Program-made: the position numbers and the translations under genes
The notes under the pieces: generated by a model
What the model was told of the DNA's origin: nothing
Seen by the model: the letters and a program-made list of their open reading frames with translations, nothing else
The model's database searches: none
In this document: one piece after another, positions 8,930 through 17,043 of the stretch
Numbering within the stretch: the first letter of the stretch is position 1
Layout: every line of letters begins with the position of its first letter
Origin: Bacillota bacterium
GTDB lineage: Bacteria > Bacillota > Dethiobacteria > Dethiobacterales > Dethiobacteraceae
Assembly (NCBI GenBank): GCA_012800795.1
Contig: JAAZIQ010000009.1
Location: 1 to 64,000 of the forward strand
Length of the DNA: 64,000 nt
Direction of reading: 5' to 3'

Positions 8930-9370
8930 ATGCTTACACAAATACAAAATGACATGAAACAAGCCATGAAAGCCGGCGAAAAGAAAAAAGTAACAACTCT
9001 GCGCATGTTAATTGCAGCCATTAAAAATGAAAGCATCAACAAACGCACTACTCTAAGTGATGAAGATATTATTGCCGTAATTCAAAGGGAAATAAAACAA
9101 AGGCGTAACGCTTGTGAAGAATTTAAAAAAGGCGGCCGTGAAGATTTGGTCCGGGAAAATGAAGAAGAGATTGCTCTTCTAGAAGCCTATTTGCCCCGCC
9201 AGTTAAGTGATGAGGAATTGGCTGCCCTGGTTAATCAAGTTATCAGTGAAGTGAATGCCACCTCTGTCAAAGACATGGGCAAAGTTATGGGAAAACTGAT
9301 GCCGCAGGTCAAAGGTAAGGCCGACGGCAGCCGTGTACAACAAGCGGTTAAAAAAGCTTTATTGCCATAA
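8930..9370 (+). CDS. YqeY/GatB-like domain protein
   Basis: 146-residue protein with the whole YqeY domain (start MLTQIQNDMKQAMKAGEKKK, LRMLIAAIKN, EEIALLEAYLPRQLSDEEL, MGKVMGKLMPQVKGKADG). The domain is related to the tRNA-binding tail of GatB, and a role in tRNA or amidotransferase chemistry is suspected but not proven. Start is supported by AGGGGGA. It closes the plus-strand pair after the SpoIID-like gene and runs into a shared bidirectional terminator. Confidence 0.9.
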   Translation: MLTQIQNDMKQAMKAGEKKKVTTLRMLIAAIKNESINKRTTLSDEDIIAVIQREIKQRRNACEEFKKGGREDLVRENEEEIALLEAYLPRQLSDEELAALVNQVISEVNATSVKDMGKVMGKLMPQVKGKADGSRVQQAVKKALLP

Positions 9371-9410
9371 ACAACAAAATGGAGACCTGCAGGTCTCCGT
9401 TTTGTTGTTT
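9369..9410. terminator. bidirectional terminator
   Basis: Long inverted repeat: AAACAACAAAA/GGAGACCTGCAGGTCTCC/TTTTGTTGTTT with a single T·G break in each arm. It is shared by yqeY (plus) and the SleB-like gene (minus), which converge here. Confidence 0.75.
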
Positions 9411-9414
9411 AAAG

Positions 9415-10167
9415 TTAGTACTTAAAAAAGACGTGAGAGCCAATGGTTGTGGTTACCGGATGGCTGCGTACCCAGGCATTGCTCGTTTTAGCAGGATTAT
9501 AAAAACCAGTCGCACCTGCTGAAGGATCCCAGCCTTTTAAGGCTTCACGTACAGCACGTTTGGCACTTTCACCGGCCGGTAAATTGATCCGCCCGTCTAA
9601 TACCGGACTATATTGATAACGGCCGCTTTCTACTTGATAGATTATGCCGCTGATAGTATTGGGATAAAGATCACTTTTTAGCCGGTTAAGAACCGTGGCA
9701 GCCACCGCCACTTGACCTTCAAATGGCTCTCCAGCAGATTCAGCATGCACTAAACGAGCAAACAAATCAAAGTCGGCTGCCGTAAGATGGATTTCAGAAA
9801 AAGCCATCATAGTTTGCGGCATGGCTTCTGTATTTTTTACTTCCTCAGTTTTGTCTAAAGGCTCTTTATCCAACATTTCCATTATTTTTTCTAAAGTTTC
9901 TCCACCTAAAATACCGTCAGCCTTTAAGTTATGGTCTTTTTGAAATTCGATTAGGCTACCATAAGTTAATGGGCCAAAAACTCCATCGATTCTTCCTTCT
10001 CTGTAGTTATTATCATTGAGAAATTGCTGCAAAACGGCAACGTCTTCCCCGCGATCGCCTATTTTCAATTCCCGCTCACCAAACTGTAGAGTTTGAGCGG
10101 CCGCACCGGTAAAAAGAGTCAAACCGAAAGAAAAGACAATTAGTATTGCAAATATTTTTTTATTCAT
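9415..10167 (-). CDS. peptidoglycan-binding SleB-like cell wall hydrolase
   Basis: 250 residues: cleavable signal peptide (hydrophobic core ILIVFSFGLTLFTGAAAQ), a peptidoglycan_binding_1 domain (GDRGEDVAVLQQFLND... YREGRIDGVFGPLTYGSL), then a Hydrolase_2/SleB domain (FARLVHAESAGEPFEGQVAVAATVLNR, with the catalytic Glu in HAESAGEP). This domain order is that of the spore cortex-lytic enzyme SleB, a lytic transglycosylase acting in germination. YkvT/CwlJ-type vegetative relatives cannot be excluded. AAAGGAGG lies before the ATG. The 289-nt leader is rich in palindromes (see that entry). Confidence 0.85.
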   Translation of the reverse strand: MNKKIFAILIVFSFGLTLFTGAAAQTLQFGERELKIGDRGEDVAVLQQFLNDNNYREGRIDGVFGPLTYGSLIEFQKDHNLKADGILGGETLEKIMEMLDKEPLDKTEEVKNTEAMPQTMMAFSEIHLTAADFDLFARLVHAESAGEPFEGQVAVAATVLNRLKSDLYPNTISGIIYQVESGRYQYSPVLDGRINLPAGESAKRAVREALKGWDPSAGATGFYNPAKTSNAWVRSHPVTTTIGSHVFFKY

Positions 10168-10248
10168 CTTTTAAACCTCCTTTAACCTTCAAGCATTTTT
10201 GTACCTTTAAAACTAAGGTTTATTCGGTTAGCTTGTATGTTGATTATA

Positions 10249-10395
10249 ATAACATGTTATGTAAACTTACGCAAAGCCGGAGGATTATTCCTAAAAGAAA
10301 TTAAACTGCCGCAGCCAGAAACAGTAGTAGATATGGCAAAAGGCTACTTACTTCCACGAGTATCCTGCCGTGTCCATATCTCTGGAAATATTTCC
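10249..10395. other. palindrome-rich intergenic element
   Basis: The gap between the SleB-like gene and yraN holds three strong symmetries. ATAACATGTTAT at 10249-10260 lies near a possible minus-strand promoter (TTGCGT, 17 nt, TATTAT). A two-part hairpin has 8 bp (10329-10336/10374-10381) and inner 7 of 8 bp (10341-10348/10359-10366) pairing. GGAAATATTTCC is at 10384-10395. The hairpin would lie upstream of the candidate promoter, so it need not be the leader of the hydrolase. I do not recognise it as a known riboswitch. Confidence 0.4.
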
Positions 10396-10407
10396 GGTAT
10401 AAAATAA

Positions 10408-10440
10408 AAAAGCCAAGGGTGTATACTTCCCACGGCTTTT
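10408..10440 (-). terminator. terminator after yraN
   Basis: On the minus strand AAAAGCC-GTGGG and CCC-TTGGCTTTT pair around GAAGTATACA and are followed by TTTTTTATTTTA. It ends the long ylxM-to-yraN transcription unit. Confidence 0.7.
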
Positions 10441-10456
10441 ATCTGCCTGAACTAAT

Positions 10457-10798
10457 TTAACCGAAAGCATTTTTATATAAAGTAACTTTTTCTGTCTGTG
10501 CCTCTACCGCCACTACATCGAATCGATAAGCCGGTGCCGTTGTGCCGGTCTGATGAATATAGTAAAGGGCTAAAAGGCGTAGTCTCTCCTGCTTGCGGAT
10601 GTCAACAGCTTCTGCCGGCGTACCATGCCGATCTGTTCGGCGTGTTTTTACTTCTACAAAAACAAGAATCTCACCGTCTTTGGCGACAATATCAAGCTCT
10701 CCACGTTCACAGCGCCAATTTCTCGCTAAAATTTTATAACCATTATCCTTTAAATGGGAGACCGCAATATCTTCACCACGGAGACCTATTTTTCTCAT
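10457..10798 (-). CDS. yraN: UPF0102/YraN family nuclease-like protein
   Basis: 113 residues with the restriction-endonuclease-like core of the YraN family: GLRGEDIAVSHLKDNGYKIL, the acidic ERGELDIVAKDG and the VFVEVKTR strand, which together form the D-E-K nuclease signature. Its function is unknown, although RecB-like nuclease folds suggest a role in nucleic-acid processing. It overlaps the end of rnhB by 4 nt, the usual rnhB-yraN pairing in Firmicutes, and is last in its operon. Confidence 0.9.
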   Translation of the reverse strand: MRKIGLRGEDIAVSHLKDNGYKILARNWRCERGELDIVAKDGEILVFVEVKTRRTDRHGTPAEAVDIRKQERLRLLALYYIHQTGTTAPAYRFDVVAVEAQTEKVTLYKNAFG

Positions 10799-11571
10799 TT
10801 CTGTTCAACTTCCCTTAAAAATGAACGCCGATGATGGCAAGTTAGCCCCATGCGGGCAATGGCCTGGCGATGCGCTTTAGTGGGATATCCTTTATGTTGG
10901 GCAAAACCATAATCCGGATTACTTTTGTCCAGCTCTATCATATAGCGGTCGCGCGTAACTTTAGCCAAAATGGAGGCAGCCGCAATAGAAGCGGACAAAC
11001 TATCACCGCTAATGATACTCTGCTGGGGAATTTTTAACCCTTCAATGGTAATGGCATCGATTAAAACGATATCGGGAACAACAGGCAAAGCACTAATGGC
11101 GCGTTTCATAGCCAACTTGGTAGCTTGAAAAATATTATATCGATCAATCTCTAACACATCACTTTTGGCAACTGACCAAGCAATGGCTGCCTCAGTTATT
11201 TGTGTATATAGTTCTTCTCTCTTTTTCGGTGTTAGTTTCTTAGAATCCTTTAAACCAGGCAAAAGAAAATTTTCAGGTAGGATAACTGCGGCTGCCATCA
11301 CAGGCCCCGCCAGCGGCCCTCTTCCCGCTTCATCTACACCGGCAATATATGTATAACCAAGCTGTCGAGCTTTATTTTCATATTTTAGCAGAGCTGCGAG
11401 CCTTTTTTCCTCTAACCTTTCTGCATTGCTTTTTTGCAAATGTTTTTTTAATAAACGCTGTACTCCTACTCTCGAGTCTGCTGCCAATAAGTCCAGCTCC
11501 CCGCGCTCAGGGCTGTCTTCACTTAGGTAACGGCTAATTTCCGCCACTGTCATTTTACTAAAATCCTTCAT
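10795..11571 (-). CDS. rnhB: ribonuclease HII
   Basis: Cleaves RNA in RNA-DNA hybrids and removes single ribonucleotides from DNA. The catalytic core shows GVDEAGRGPLAGP, VLIDAI, SAASILAKVTRDR and YGFAQHKGYPTKAH. An N-terminal ~70-residue extension matches the substrate-binding domain of Bacillus RNase HII. I start at ATG 11571 (MKDFSKM), preceded by GGGAGAGG. ATG 11553 (MTVAEISRYL), with AAGGA 10 nt ahead, is an equally plausible start, while the frame open to 11628 is too long. It overlaps rbgA and is followed by yraN. Confidence 0.93.
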   Translation of the reverse strand: MKDFSKMTVAEISRYLSEDSPERGELDLLAADSRVGVQRLLKKHLQKSNAERLEEKRLAALLKYENKARQLGYTYIAGVDEAGRGPLAGPVMAAAVILPENFLLPGLKDSKKLTPKKREELYTQITEAAIAWSVAKSDVLEIDRYNIFQATKLAMKRAISALPVVPDIVLIDAITIEGLKIPQQSIISGDSLSASIAAASILAKVTRDRYMIELDKSNPDYGFAQHKGYPTKAHRQAIARMGLTCHHRRSFLREVEQK

Positions 11572-12409
11572 TTTCCTCTCCCACTGCCGCAGCCTTTTCC
11601 AAGGTAATACGACCAAGCCTACCCTCACGAAAATCCTTAATTAATATGCGAGCTGCCGCTTCCAGATCAACTTCGCCGCCTTTTCTTAAGCAACCACGGC
11701 GTTTCCCAATTTCAATCATAATCTCATTGGGATCTTTAATTTCCGTTTCTATTTTATAACGCTGATAAATATTTTGTTGTGCATGCCGCTCGAAATACTT
11801 AATCAATTCATGGCCTAGCTCAAGTAGATTAATAATTTCATCCTTAATTGAACCAACGGCTGCCAGGCAAAAAGCCTGTTCTTTATTTGCAATTTTGGGC
11901 CACAATAAACCTGGCGTGTCTAATAACTCTAGGTCCCCAGGCAGCCTGATCCACTGCTTACCTGTGGTCACACCCGGTTTATCACCGGTAATGGCGGCAT
12001 TACGTCCTATGAGACGGTTTATTAACGATGATTTACCTACGTTGGGAATTCCGGCCACCATTAATCTTAAAGGTCGACGCTTATGTTTGCGGCGCTTAGG
12101 TATAGATTTTAAGCCGGCAAATAATCTTTTTATTCCCGTTCCCATGCGGGCATTAACTGCAGCCGCTATAAAATATTGCCTACCCAATAGCTGTAGCCAT
12201 TTTTCCGTTTCCTCCGGATCAGCCAAATCGGGTCTGGTCAAAACAGCTACTACAGGCCTGTTTTGCAGTATTTGACGTATATCGGGATTTTGACTAGAAG
12301 CAGGAATACGGGCATCTAGCACCTCAATTACAGCATCCACCAGTTTTAAATTTTCACGCAGAAGCCTTTTGGCTTTGGCCATCTGACCAGGGTACCATTG
12401 TACTTCCAT
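11558..12409 (-). CDS. rbgA: ribosome biogenesis GTPase RbgA (YlqF)
   Basis: Circularly permuted GTPase needed for late 50S assembly. The order of motifs is permuted as expected: the G4-type motif TRPDL early, then G1 GIPNVGKSS, then G3 DTPGLLWP. It ends with the C-terminal ANTAR-like region (RRGCLRKGGEVDLEAAARILIKDF). WYPGQMAKA near the start is the family signature. ATG 12409 sits 6 nt after AGGAAG and is preferred to ATG 12415. It lies between lepB and rnhB, the usual Bacillus order. Confidence 0.95.
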   Translation of the reverse strand: MEVQWYPGQMAKAKRLLRENLKLVDAVIEVLDARIPASSQNPDIRQILQNRPVVAVLTRPDLADPEETEKWLQLLGRQYFIAAAVNARMGTGIKRLFAGLKSIPKRRKHKRRPLRLMVAGIPNVGKSSLINRLIGRNAAITGDKPGVTTGKQWIRLPGDLELLDTPGLLWPKIANKEQAFCLAAVGSIKDEIINLLELGHELIKYFERHAQQNIYQRYKIETEIKDPNEIMIEIGKRRGCLRKGGEVDLEAAARILIKDFREGRLGRITLEKAAAVGEENEGF

Positions 12410-12419
12410 GAGCATCTTC

Positions 12420-12944
12420 CTATTCTAATGATATAGCTCTCATATTCTTCAGCGGCCAAAAGATAAAAATCGCCTTTCCTTTAATTCGTTCTAATTCTAT
12501 AAAACCCACATTGGGATGCCTGCTGTCCATGCTGTTGTTACGATTATCTCCCATCACAAAAACAGTTCCCTCCGGCACGATAACAGGCCCATAGGATTCA
12601 CGCGCATTTTCCAAAACATAATCTTCCCTAATTTTTTCACCGTTCACATAGACACCATCAGGTGCAATCCTTACTTCGTCACCCGCCGTAGCAATAACGC
12701 GTTTAATAAAATCCCTCTCTTTTGTAGCCCGAAATACCACTATTTCTCCTGCTTGAGGCTCGCGGTAATAATATTGAATTTTACTTACTAATAATCGCTC
12801 TCTATCATGTAGTGTGGGAAGCATGGAGTCACCCTGGACAAGAAATACTTCAACTAAAAAAGCGCGAATAACTAACGCTAAAATAACAGCCAGGATAATG
12901 GACTTGATCCATTCCCACATTTCGTTTTTAGCCGTTTCGTGCAT
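12420..12944 (-). CDS. lepB: signal peptidase I
   Basis: Membrane-anchored serine protease that removes signal peptides outside the membrane. One transmembrane helix (IILAVILALVIRAFLV) is followed by the catalytic Ser box QGDSMLPTL, the Lys box RDFIKRVIA and the C-terminal MGDNRNNSMDSR signature. I start at ATG 12944, 6 nt after GAAGG; a TTG 18 nt upstream continues the frame but lacks a site. Length (174) is typical for the short Gram-positive enzyme. It follows rplS after a hairpin, so expression may be partly uncoupled. Confidence 0.94.
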   Translation of the reverse strand: MHETAKNEMWEWIKSIILAVILALVIRAFLVEVFLVQGDSMLPTLHDRERLLVSKIQYYYREPQAGEIVVFRATKERDFIKRVIATAGDEVRIAPDGVYVNGEKIREDYVLENARESYGPVIVPEGTVFVMGDNRNNSMDSRHPNVGFIELERIKGKAIFIFWPLKNMRAISLE

Positions 12945-12973
12945 TTTTTTCCTTCTTTCCAACTTGGCAGGTA

Positions 12974-13005
12974 TAAAAGAGGACTGCAGTGACAGTCCTC
13001 TCTTT
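12974..13005 (-). terminator. hairpin between rplS and lepB
   Basis: AGAGGACTG (12978-12986) pairs perfectly with CAGTCCTCT (12993-13001). On the minus strand it is followed by TTTTAT. Probably a partial terminator of rplS. Confidence 0.55.
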
Positions 13006-13009
13006 TTCT

Positions 13010-13354
13010 TTAGTTGCGCTTTTCTTTGATGCGGGCTGCCTTACCCGTTAGATTACGCAAATAATATAATTTGGCACGACGCACTGCACCACGACGCACA
13101 ATTTCTATTTTCTCAATCTTAGGTGAGTGCAAAGGGAATGTTCTCTCTACGCCAACATTATAGCTAACGCGGCGCACTGTGAAAGTTTCACGCAAGCCGC
13201 TGCCCTGTTTTTTTATTACAACGCCTTCAAACACTTGAGTTCTTTCCCGGGCTCCTTCTATAACTTTCACGTGAACACGTACTGTGTCTCCCGGTGAAAT
13301 TTGCGGAAGATCTTTTTTCATTTGTTCCTCTTCTAGTTGATGAATAATATCCAT
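13010..13354 (-). CDS. rplS: 50S ribosomal protein L19
   Basis: 114 residues, start [17 protein letters not shown], with [53 protein letters not shown] and [14 protein letters not shown], all canonical L19. L19 sits at the 30S/50S interface. AAAGGAGG precedes ATG 13354; the frame extends upstream without a ribosome site. It has its own promoter inside the end of trmD. Confidence 0.97.
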   Translation of the reverse strand: MDIIHQLEEEQMKKDLPQISPGDTVRVHVKVIEGARERTQVFEGVVIKKQGSGLRETFTVRRVSYNVGVERTFPLHSPKIEKIEIVRRGAVRRAKLYYLRNLTGKAARIKEKRN

Positions 13355-13358
13355 GTCA

Positions 13359-13426
13359 TTGCCTCCTTTCCATCGCAAGTTGATGGCAACAAAAAAAATT
13401 ATATCATACAAAAAATTGCTTTACAA
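13359..13426 (-). promoter_or_regulatory. rplS promoter and leader hairpin
   Basis: On the minus strand TTGTAA (13426-13421), 17 nt, TATAAT (13403-13398). The short leader contains CCATC/GATGG (13382-13386 with 13370-13374) right before the AAAGGAGG site of rplS. Its position is where Firmicute L19 leader RNAs occur, so autoregulation by L19 is possible but not proven. Confidence 0.5.
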
Positions 13427-14164
13427 CAAAAGCTCGATTTTTCTTTTGGCGGCCTCATCCAGCAGTAGTTGCCGTTCAGAATCACTTAAATTTGCCTGCT
13501 GCAGCAAATCAGGTCTATGGGTTAAAGTAAGTAACAATGATTGTTTACGGCGCCACTCTCTAATTTTCTCGTGATCACCTGAAAGTAGAACCTCAGGCAC
13601 TTTCATTCCGCGAAATTCAGCCGGACGCGTGTACTGAGGATACTCCAATAAACCATGAACAAAAGATTCATCGGCAACCGCTTCCTGCGGCAAAACGCCC
13701 GGCAGCAAACGTACTACCGCATCCGCTACCACCATAGCCGGTATTTCACCGCCTGTAAGAATAAAATCACCTATCGAAATCTCTTCATCTACCAAAGCAC
13801 GAACTCGTTCATCAATGCCTTCATAATGGCCACAGAGCAAAATAAGGTGTTGTTCCTTTGCCAGCATTGCCGCTTTTTGCTGTGAAAAACGTTCTCCAAG
13901 GGGAGACATAAGTAATACTTTACCGGCAGATGCTGTTTGTTTTTGTAAGTATTCCACTGCCAGAAAAAAAGGTTCCGCCTGCATTATCATTCCGGGACCG
14001 CCACCATAAGGATAATCATCAACGCTACGGTGTTTATTAAGGGCGAAATCGCGCAGATCAGTAACAACGATTTGTACATGACCGGCTTCCGTAGCTCTTT
14101 TCATAATGCTTTCAGTGAGGGGCGCAAACATCCCGGGAAAAATAGTAAGGATATCAATCCGCAA
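13421..14164 (-). CDS. trmD: tRNA (guanine37-N1)-methyltransferase
   Basis: SPOUT-class enzyme that methylates G37 of tRNAs reading CNN codons, preventing +1 frameshifts. Visible are MRIDILTIFPGMF, DYPYGGGPGMIMQ, the SAM-knot LLCGHYEGIDERV and the catalytic-Asp region SIGDFILTGGE. The 247-residue length is normal. It lies 10 nt after rimM, the classic rpsP-rimM-trmD-rplS order. Confidence 0.97.
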   Translation of the reverse strand: MRIDILTIFPGMFAPLTESIMKRATEAGHVQIVVTDLRDFALNKHRSVDDYPYGGGPGMIMQAEPFFLAVEYLQKQTASAGKVLLMSPLGERFSQQKAAMLAKEQHLILLCGHYEGIDERVRALVDEEISIGDFILTGGEIPAMVVADAVVRLLPGVLPQEAVADESFVHGLLEYPQYTRPAEFRGMKVPEVLLSGDHEKIREWRRKQSLLLTLTHRPDLLQQANLSDSERQLLLDEAAKRKIELLL

Positions 14165-14174
14165 CTAATTCACC

Positions 14175-14681
14175 TCACATCAGACCGTCAGGTAAATCTA
14201 CTTCCATGCGAGCGTTTTCTAAATCGACTTTTTTGACCACATCTTTTAAGGCCGGAATAAGAATCTCTTTACCCTGCTGAGATTCTACAACATACACATC
14301 ATTGCTGCCTGTCTGCAAAATATCCTGCACTATTCCCAGCATTTGCCCGCTCACAGTATAAACATCCAAACCAATGATTTGGTCCCAGTAGTAAGTATCC
14401 TGCGGCAGCTCCAGTCTTTCTGACAAAGGAATAAGAATTAATGCGCCCCTTAACTGTTGAGCAGCTTCTATCCCCTCGATACCGGCTAGGCTTATCACCC
14501 AAAACCTGCCATTGATAAAGGCGTCCTGCACCAAATAAGGCTTTCTGATACCATTAATCTCCAAAAATACCCGCTCTAACATTTTAACACGTTCCGGAAA
14601 ATCAGAATAGGGCTGCACTTTAAGTGCCCCTTTAGTGCCGTGGGTGCTGATAACCTTGCCGATGGTGGCCATTGGCTCCAT
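14175..14681 (-). CDS. rimM: 16S rRNA processing/ribosome maturation factor RimM
   Basis: 168 residues, two domains: an N-terminal beta barrel (IGKVISTHGTKGALKVQPYSD) and a C-terminal PRC barrel (YYWDQIIGLDVYTVSGQMLG...GSNDVYVVESQQGKEILIPAL). It binds S19 during 30S head assembly. Upstream sequence GGTGATTAA serves as ribosome site. It is in operon with khpA and trmD. Confidence 0.96.
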   Translation of the reverse strand: MEPMATIGKVISTHGTKGALKVQPYSDFPERVKMLERVFLEINGIRKPYLVQDAFINGRFWVISLAGIEGIEAAQQLRGALILIPLSERLELPQDTYYWDQIIGLDVYTVSGQMLGIVQDILQTGSNDVYVVESQQGKEILIPALKDVVKKVDLENARMEVDLPDGLM

Positions 14682-14692
14682 TTAATCACCGC

Positions 14693-14929
14693 CTAATCGA
14701 CGATTTCCACAAAAACACGTTTCTTTTCTGCGGCGGCCGCAGCTTTAACTACCGTGCGAATGGCTTTGGCAATACGACCTTGCTTGCCAATTACTTTTCC
14801 CATATCAGCTGCAGCAACACGCAGTTCTAACTTGATGGAGTGTTCATCCTCCTGTTGATTAACATGTACATCGTCCGGGTGATCCACTAAGGCTTTGGCG
14901 ATGAATTCGAGCAATTCTTTCACTTTCAT
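14693..14929 (-). CDS. khpA: KH-domain RNA-binding protein KhpA
   Basis: Single KH domain of ~78 residues with IGKQGRIAKAIRTVVKAA (GxxG loop = GKQG). KhpA partners KhpB/Jag in several Firmicutes and binds many RNAs. The ATG at 14929 gives MKVKELLEFIAKALVDHP, which matches the family. An adjacent GTG at 14932 and a GTG 9 nt inside, better spaced from GGACGGTG, are alternatives. It sits between rpsP and rimM, its usual place. Confidence 0.93.
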   Translation of the reverse strand: MKVKELLEFIAKALVDHPDDVHVNQQEDEHSIKLELRVAAADMGKVIGKQGRIAKAIRTVVKAAAAAEKKRVFVEIVD

Positions 14930-14943
14930 CACCGTCCAATCAT

Positions 14944-15189
14944 TTACTTACTGAGGTCTACTTTTTTCAACAGTGCTTTCACTGTATCGGAAGGTTGTGC
15001 GCCTTTCTGCAGCCATGCCTGAGCTTTTTCACTGTCTATTTTCAGTGTGACCGGCTCAGTGGTGGGATTATAGTAACCTATCTCATCAATAAAGGCGCCA
15101 TCACGCGGTGAGCGTGAATCAGCCACAACAATACGGTAAAAAGGACGCTTTTTGGCACCCATCCTTTTTAATCTGATTCTAACAGCCAT
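14944..15189 (-). CDS. rpsP: 30S ribosomal protein S16
   Basis: 81 residues, [41 protein letters not shown], and the [14 protein letters not shown] tail. ATG 15189 lies 6-7 nt after AGGAGGTGA; codons upstream are not supported. S16 stabilises the 5' domain of 16S rRNA. Confidence 0.97.
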   Translation of the reverse strand: MAVRIRLKRMGAKKRPFYRIVVADSRSPRDGAFIDEIGYYNPTTEPVTLKIDSEKAQAWLQKGAQPSDTVKALLKKVDLSK

Positions 15190-15223
15190 ACATATCACCT
15201 CCTTACATAGGATAAAAATCTAT

Positions 15224-16558
15224 CTAAAGAAAAGGAAATCTTCTTATGCCTTTACCTTTTTCCTTTTTGCCCAATCTTTTCATCATTTTTTGCACCATAT
15301 CAAACTGCTTTAACAAATTATTAACATCCTGCACCCGCGTGCCGCTACCTGCGGCAATTCTTTTTCGTCGGCTGCTATTAATAATCTTGGGATTTTGTCT
15401 TTCTTGTTTTGTCATAGATTTTATAATAGCTTCCGTTCTGGCAAATTGCTTTTCATCCAACTGTATATCCTTTAATTTTTTCCCCATACCGCCCATTCCG
15501 GGCAGCATTTCGAAAATCTGATTAAGCGGGCCCATTTTTTTTAACTGCTCCATTTGCTCTAGGAAGTCTTCCAAAGTAAACTGTTGTGTTCGCAGTTTTT
15601 TTTCTAAATCACGGGCTTTATCTTCATCAAATGAGGCTTGTGCTTTCTCAATCAGTGTCAGCACATCGCCCATACCTAAAATGCGCGATGCCATTCTATC
15701 CGGGTGAAAGGGTTCAAAGGCATCGGTTTTTTCACCTAGAGCGGCAAATTTAATGGGACAACCTGTAACGGCGCGTACCGATAAAGCTGCTCCGCCACGT
15801 GTATCACCATCAAGTTTGGTTAAAACCACTCCCGTCAGCGACAGGCGTTCCTTAAAAGCTTGCGCCACATTAACAGCATCTTGTCCGGTCATAGCATCCA
15901 CTACCAATAAGATTTCCTGCGGCTGCAGCGTAGCTGACATCCTTTCCAGTTCTTCCATTAATTTCTCATCCACATGCAGACGGCCGGCCGTATCCACTAT
16001 CATATAATCATGCTTGTGCTTTTTAGCATACTCCAAAGCAGCTTTAGCAATTTGTACAGGTTCTTGCTGCCCCATCTGAAAAACCGGAATGTCCAGCTGC
16101 TCACCTAGTACCTGTAGCTGCTTAATGGCCGCAGGGCGATAAATATCGGCAGCTACGATTAAAGGAGCATGTTTTTTCTTTTTTAATAAGAGGGCTAACT
16201 TTGCTGCTGAAGTTGTCTTACCTGCACCCTGCAGTCCCACCATCATTACAACGGTGGGCGGAGCAGCAGCCTGTGAAAGCTCAGCCACAGACCCTCCCAT
16301 AAGTTTCGTTAACTCTTCATTCACTATTTTAATTACCGTCTGCCCCGGCGTTAGGCTTGCCATAACCTCGCTACCTAAAGAACGCTCTTTAACAGCGGCA
16401 ATAAAATCTTTAACAACTTTAAAATTAACATCGGCTTCCAGGAGGGCTAAACGTACTTCCCGCAGTGCGGTATTAACATCCTTTTCAGTTAGTTTGCCTC
16501 TCCCGCGCAAACGCCTAAAAGTATCCTGCAATTTGTTTGATAGACTTTCAAAAATCAT
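15224..16558 (-). CDS. ffh: signal recognition particle protein Ffh
   Basis: SRP GTPase that binds signal peptides and 4.5S/6S scRNA, then docks with FtsY. N domain (MIFESLSNKLQDTFRRLRG), G domain with GLQGAGKTT, VAADIYRPAAIKQL, DTAGR and TKLDGDTRGGAA, and a methionine-rich M domain near the C-terminus (MGPLNQIFEMLPGMGGMG ... GSGTRVQDVNNLLKQF). The start ATG 16558 follows AGGAGG at 7 nt. It is 16 nt after ylxM, with which it forms an operon that continues into rpsP. Confidence 0.97.
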   Translation of the reverse strand: MIFESLSNKLQDTFRRLRGRGKLTEKDVNTALREVRLALLEADVNFKVVKDFIAAVKERSLGSEVMASLTPGQTVIKIVNEELTKLMGGSVAELSQAAAPPTVVMMVGLQGAGKTTSAAKLALLLKKKKHAPLIVAADIYRPAAIKQLQVLGEQLDIPVFQMGQQEPVQIAKAALEYAKKHKHDYMIVDTAGRLHVDEKLMEELERMSATLQPQEILLVVDAMTGQDAVNVAQAFKERLSLTGVVLTKLDGDTRGGAALSVRAVTGCPIKFAALGEKTDAFEPFHPDRMASRILGMGDVLTLIEKAQASFDEDKARDLEKKLRTQQFTLEDFLEQMEQLKKMGPLNQIFEMLPGMGGMGKKLKDIQLDEKQFARTEAIIKSMTKQERQNPKIINSSRRKRIAAGSGTRVQDVNNLLKQFDMVQKMMKRLGKKEKGKGIRRFPFL

Positions 16559-16574
16559 CTTATTCCTCCTGCGC

Positions 16575-16910
16575 TTACTCCAGCAGTTTCTCCACAATGG
16601 CCAGCGCTTCCAGGCGGTCACTGTCACTAATTTTATTTTGCGAAAGAATAGCCGCTAATCTTTTTAAATCTTTTTCCTGAGCAGAAAAACGAACAACAAG
16701 CCCCAGGCGTTGTTCTGCTTTTTCTAAAGTGCGTACTGCTCTTTTTACTAAATCATGTACACCCTGGCGCGAGATTCCGTCCTGGTCAGCTATTTCCGCC
16801 AGACTTAAATCATCCTGATAGTATAATTCCAAGCATTCCCTTTGTTTTGGAGTTAACAAACTGCCATAAAAATCATACAGCAAATTTACCCTCGTTACAT
16901 CCTCAAGCAT
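16575..16910 (-). CDS. ylxM: YlxM/p13-like HTH protein
   Basis: 111-residue helix-turn-helix protein resembling sigma-70 region 4 (LTPKQRECLELYYQDDLSLAEIADQDGISRQGVHDLVKRA). YlxM always precedes ffh in Firmicutes and was proposed to modulate the SRP cycle. A perfect 13-bp inverted repeat lies 15-50 nt before its start, in the right place for control of the ylxM-ffh unit. Confidence 0.93.
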   Translation of the reverse strand: MLEDVTRVNLLYDFYGSLLTPKQRECLELYYQDDLSLAEIADQDGISRQGVHDLVKRAVRTLEKAEQRLGLVVRFSAQEKDLKRLAAILSQNKISDSDRLEALAIVEKLLE

Positions 16911-16924
16911 TGTACCACATCCCG

Positions 16925-16960
16925 TTATTGCTGTAAAGGAAAATCGCTTTACAGCAATAA
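16925..16960. promoter_or_regulatory. 13-bp inverted repeat before ylxM
   Basis: TTATTGCTGTAAA (16925-16937) and TTTACAGCAATAA (16948-16960) are perfect inverted arms with a 10-nt loop, directly ahead of ylxM. There is no T-run after it in the minus direction, so it looks like an operator or an RNA stem rather than a terminator. Confidence 0.5.
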
Positions 16961-16999
16961 TTTTACCTTACATTTTTTTTGTTGGCAAGTTCTTTTGAA

Positions 17000-17034
17000 A
17001 AAAATCCGACAGCCTTCCTTGGCCGCCGGATCTC
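17000..17034 (-). terminator. terminator after ftsY
   Basis: On the minus strand ATCCGGCGGCC pairs with GGCTGTCGGAT (two mismatches) and is followed by a run of T. It separates the smc-ftsY unit from ylxM-ffh. Confidence 0.65.
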
Positions 17035-17043
17035 TTTTAAAAA

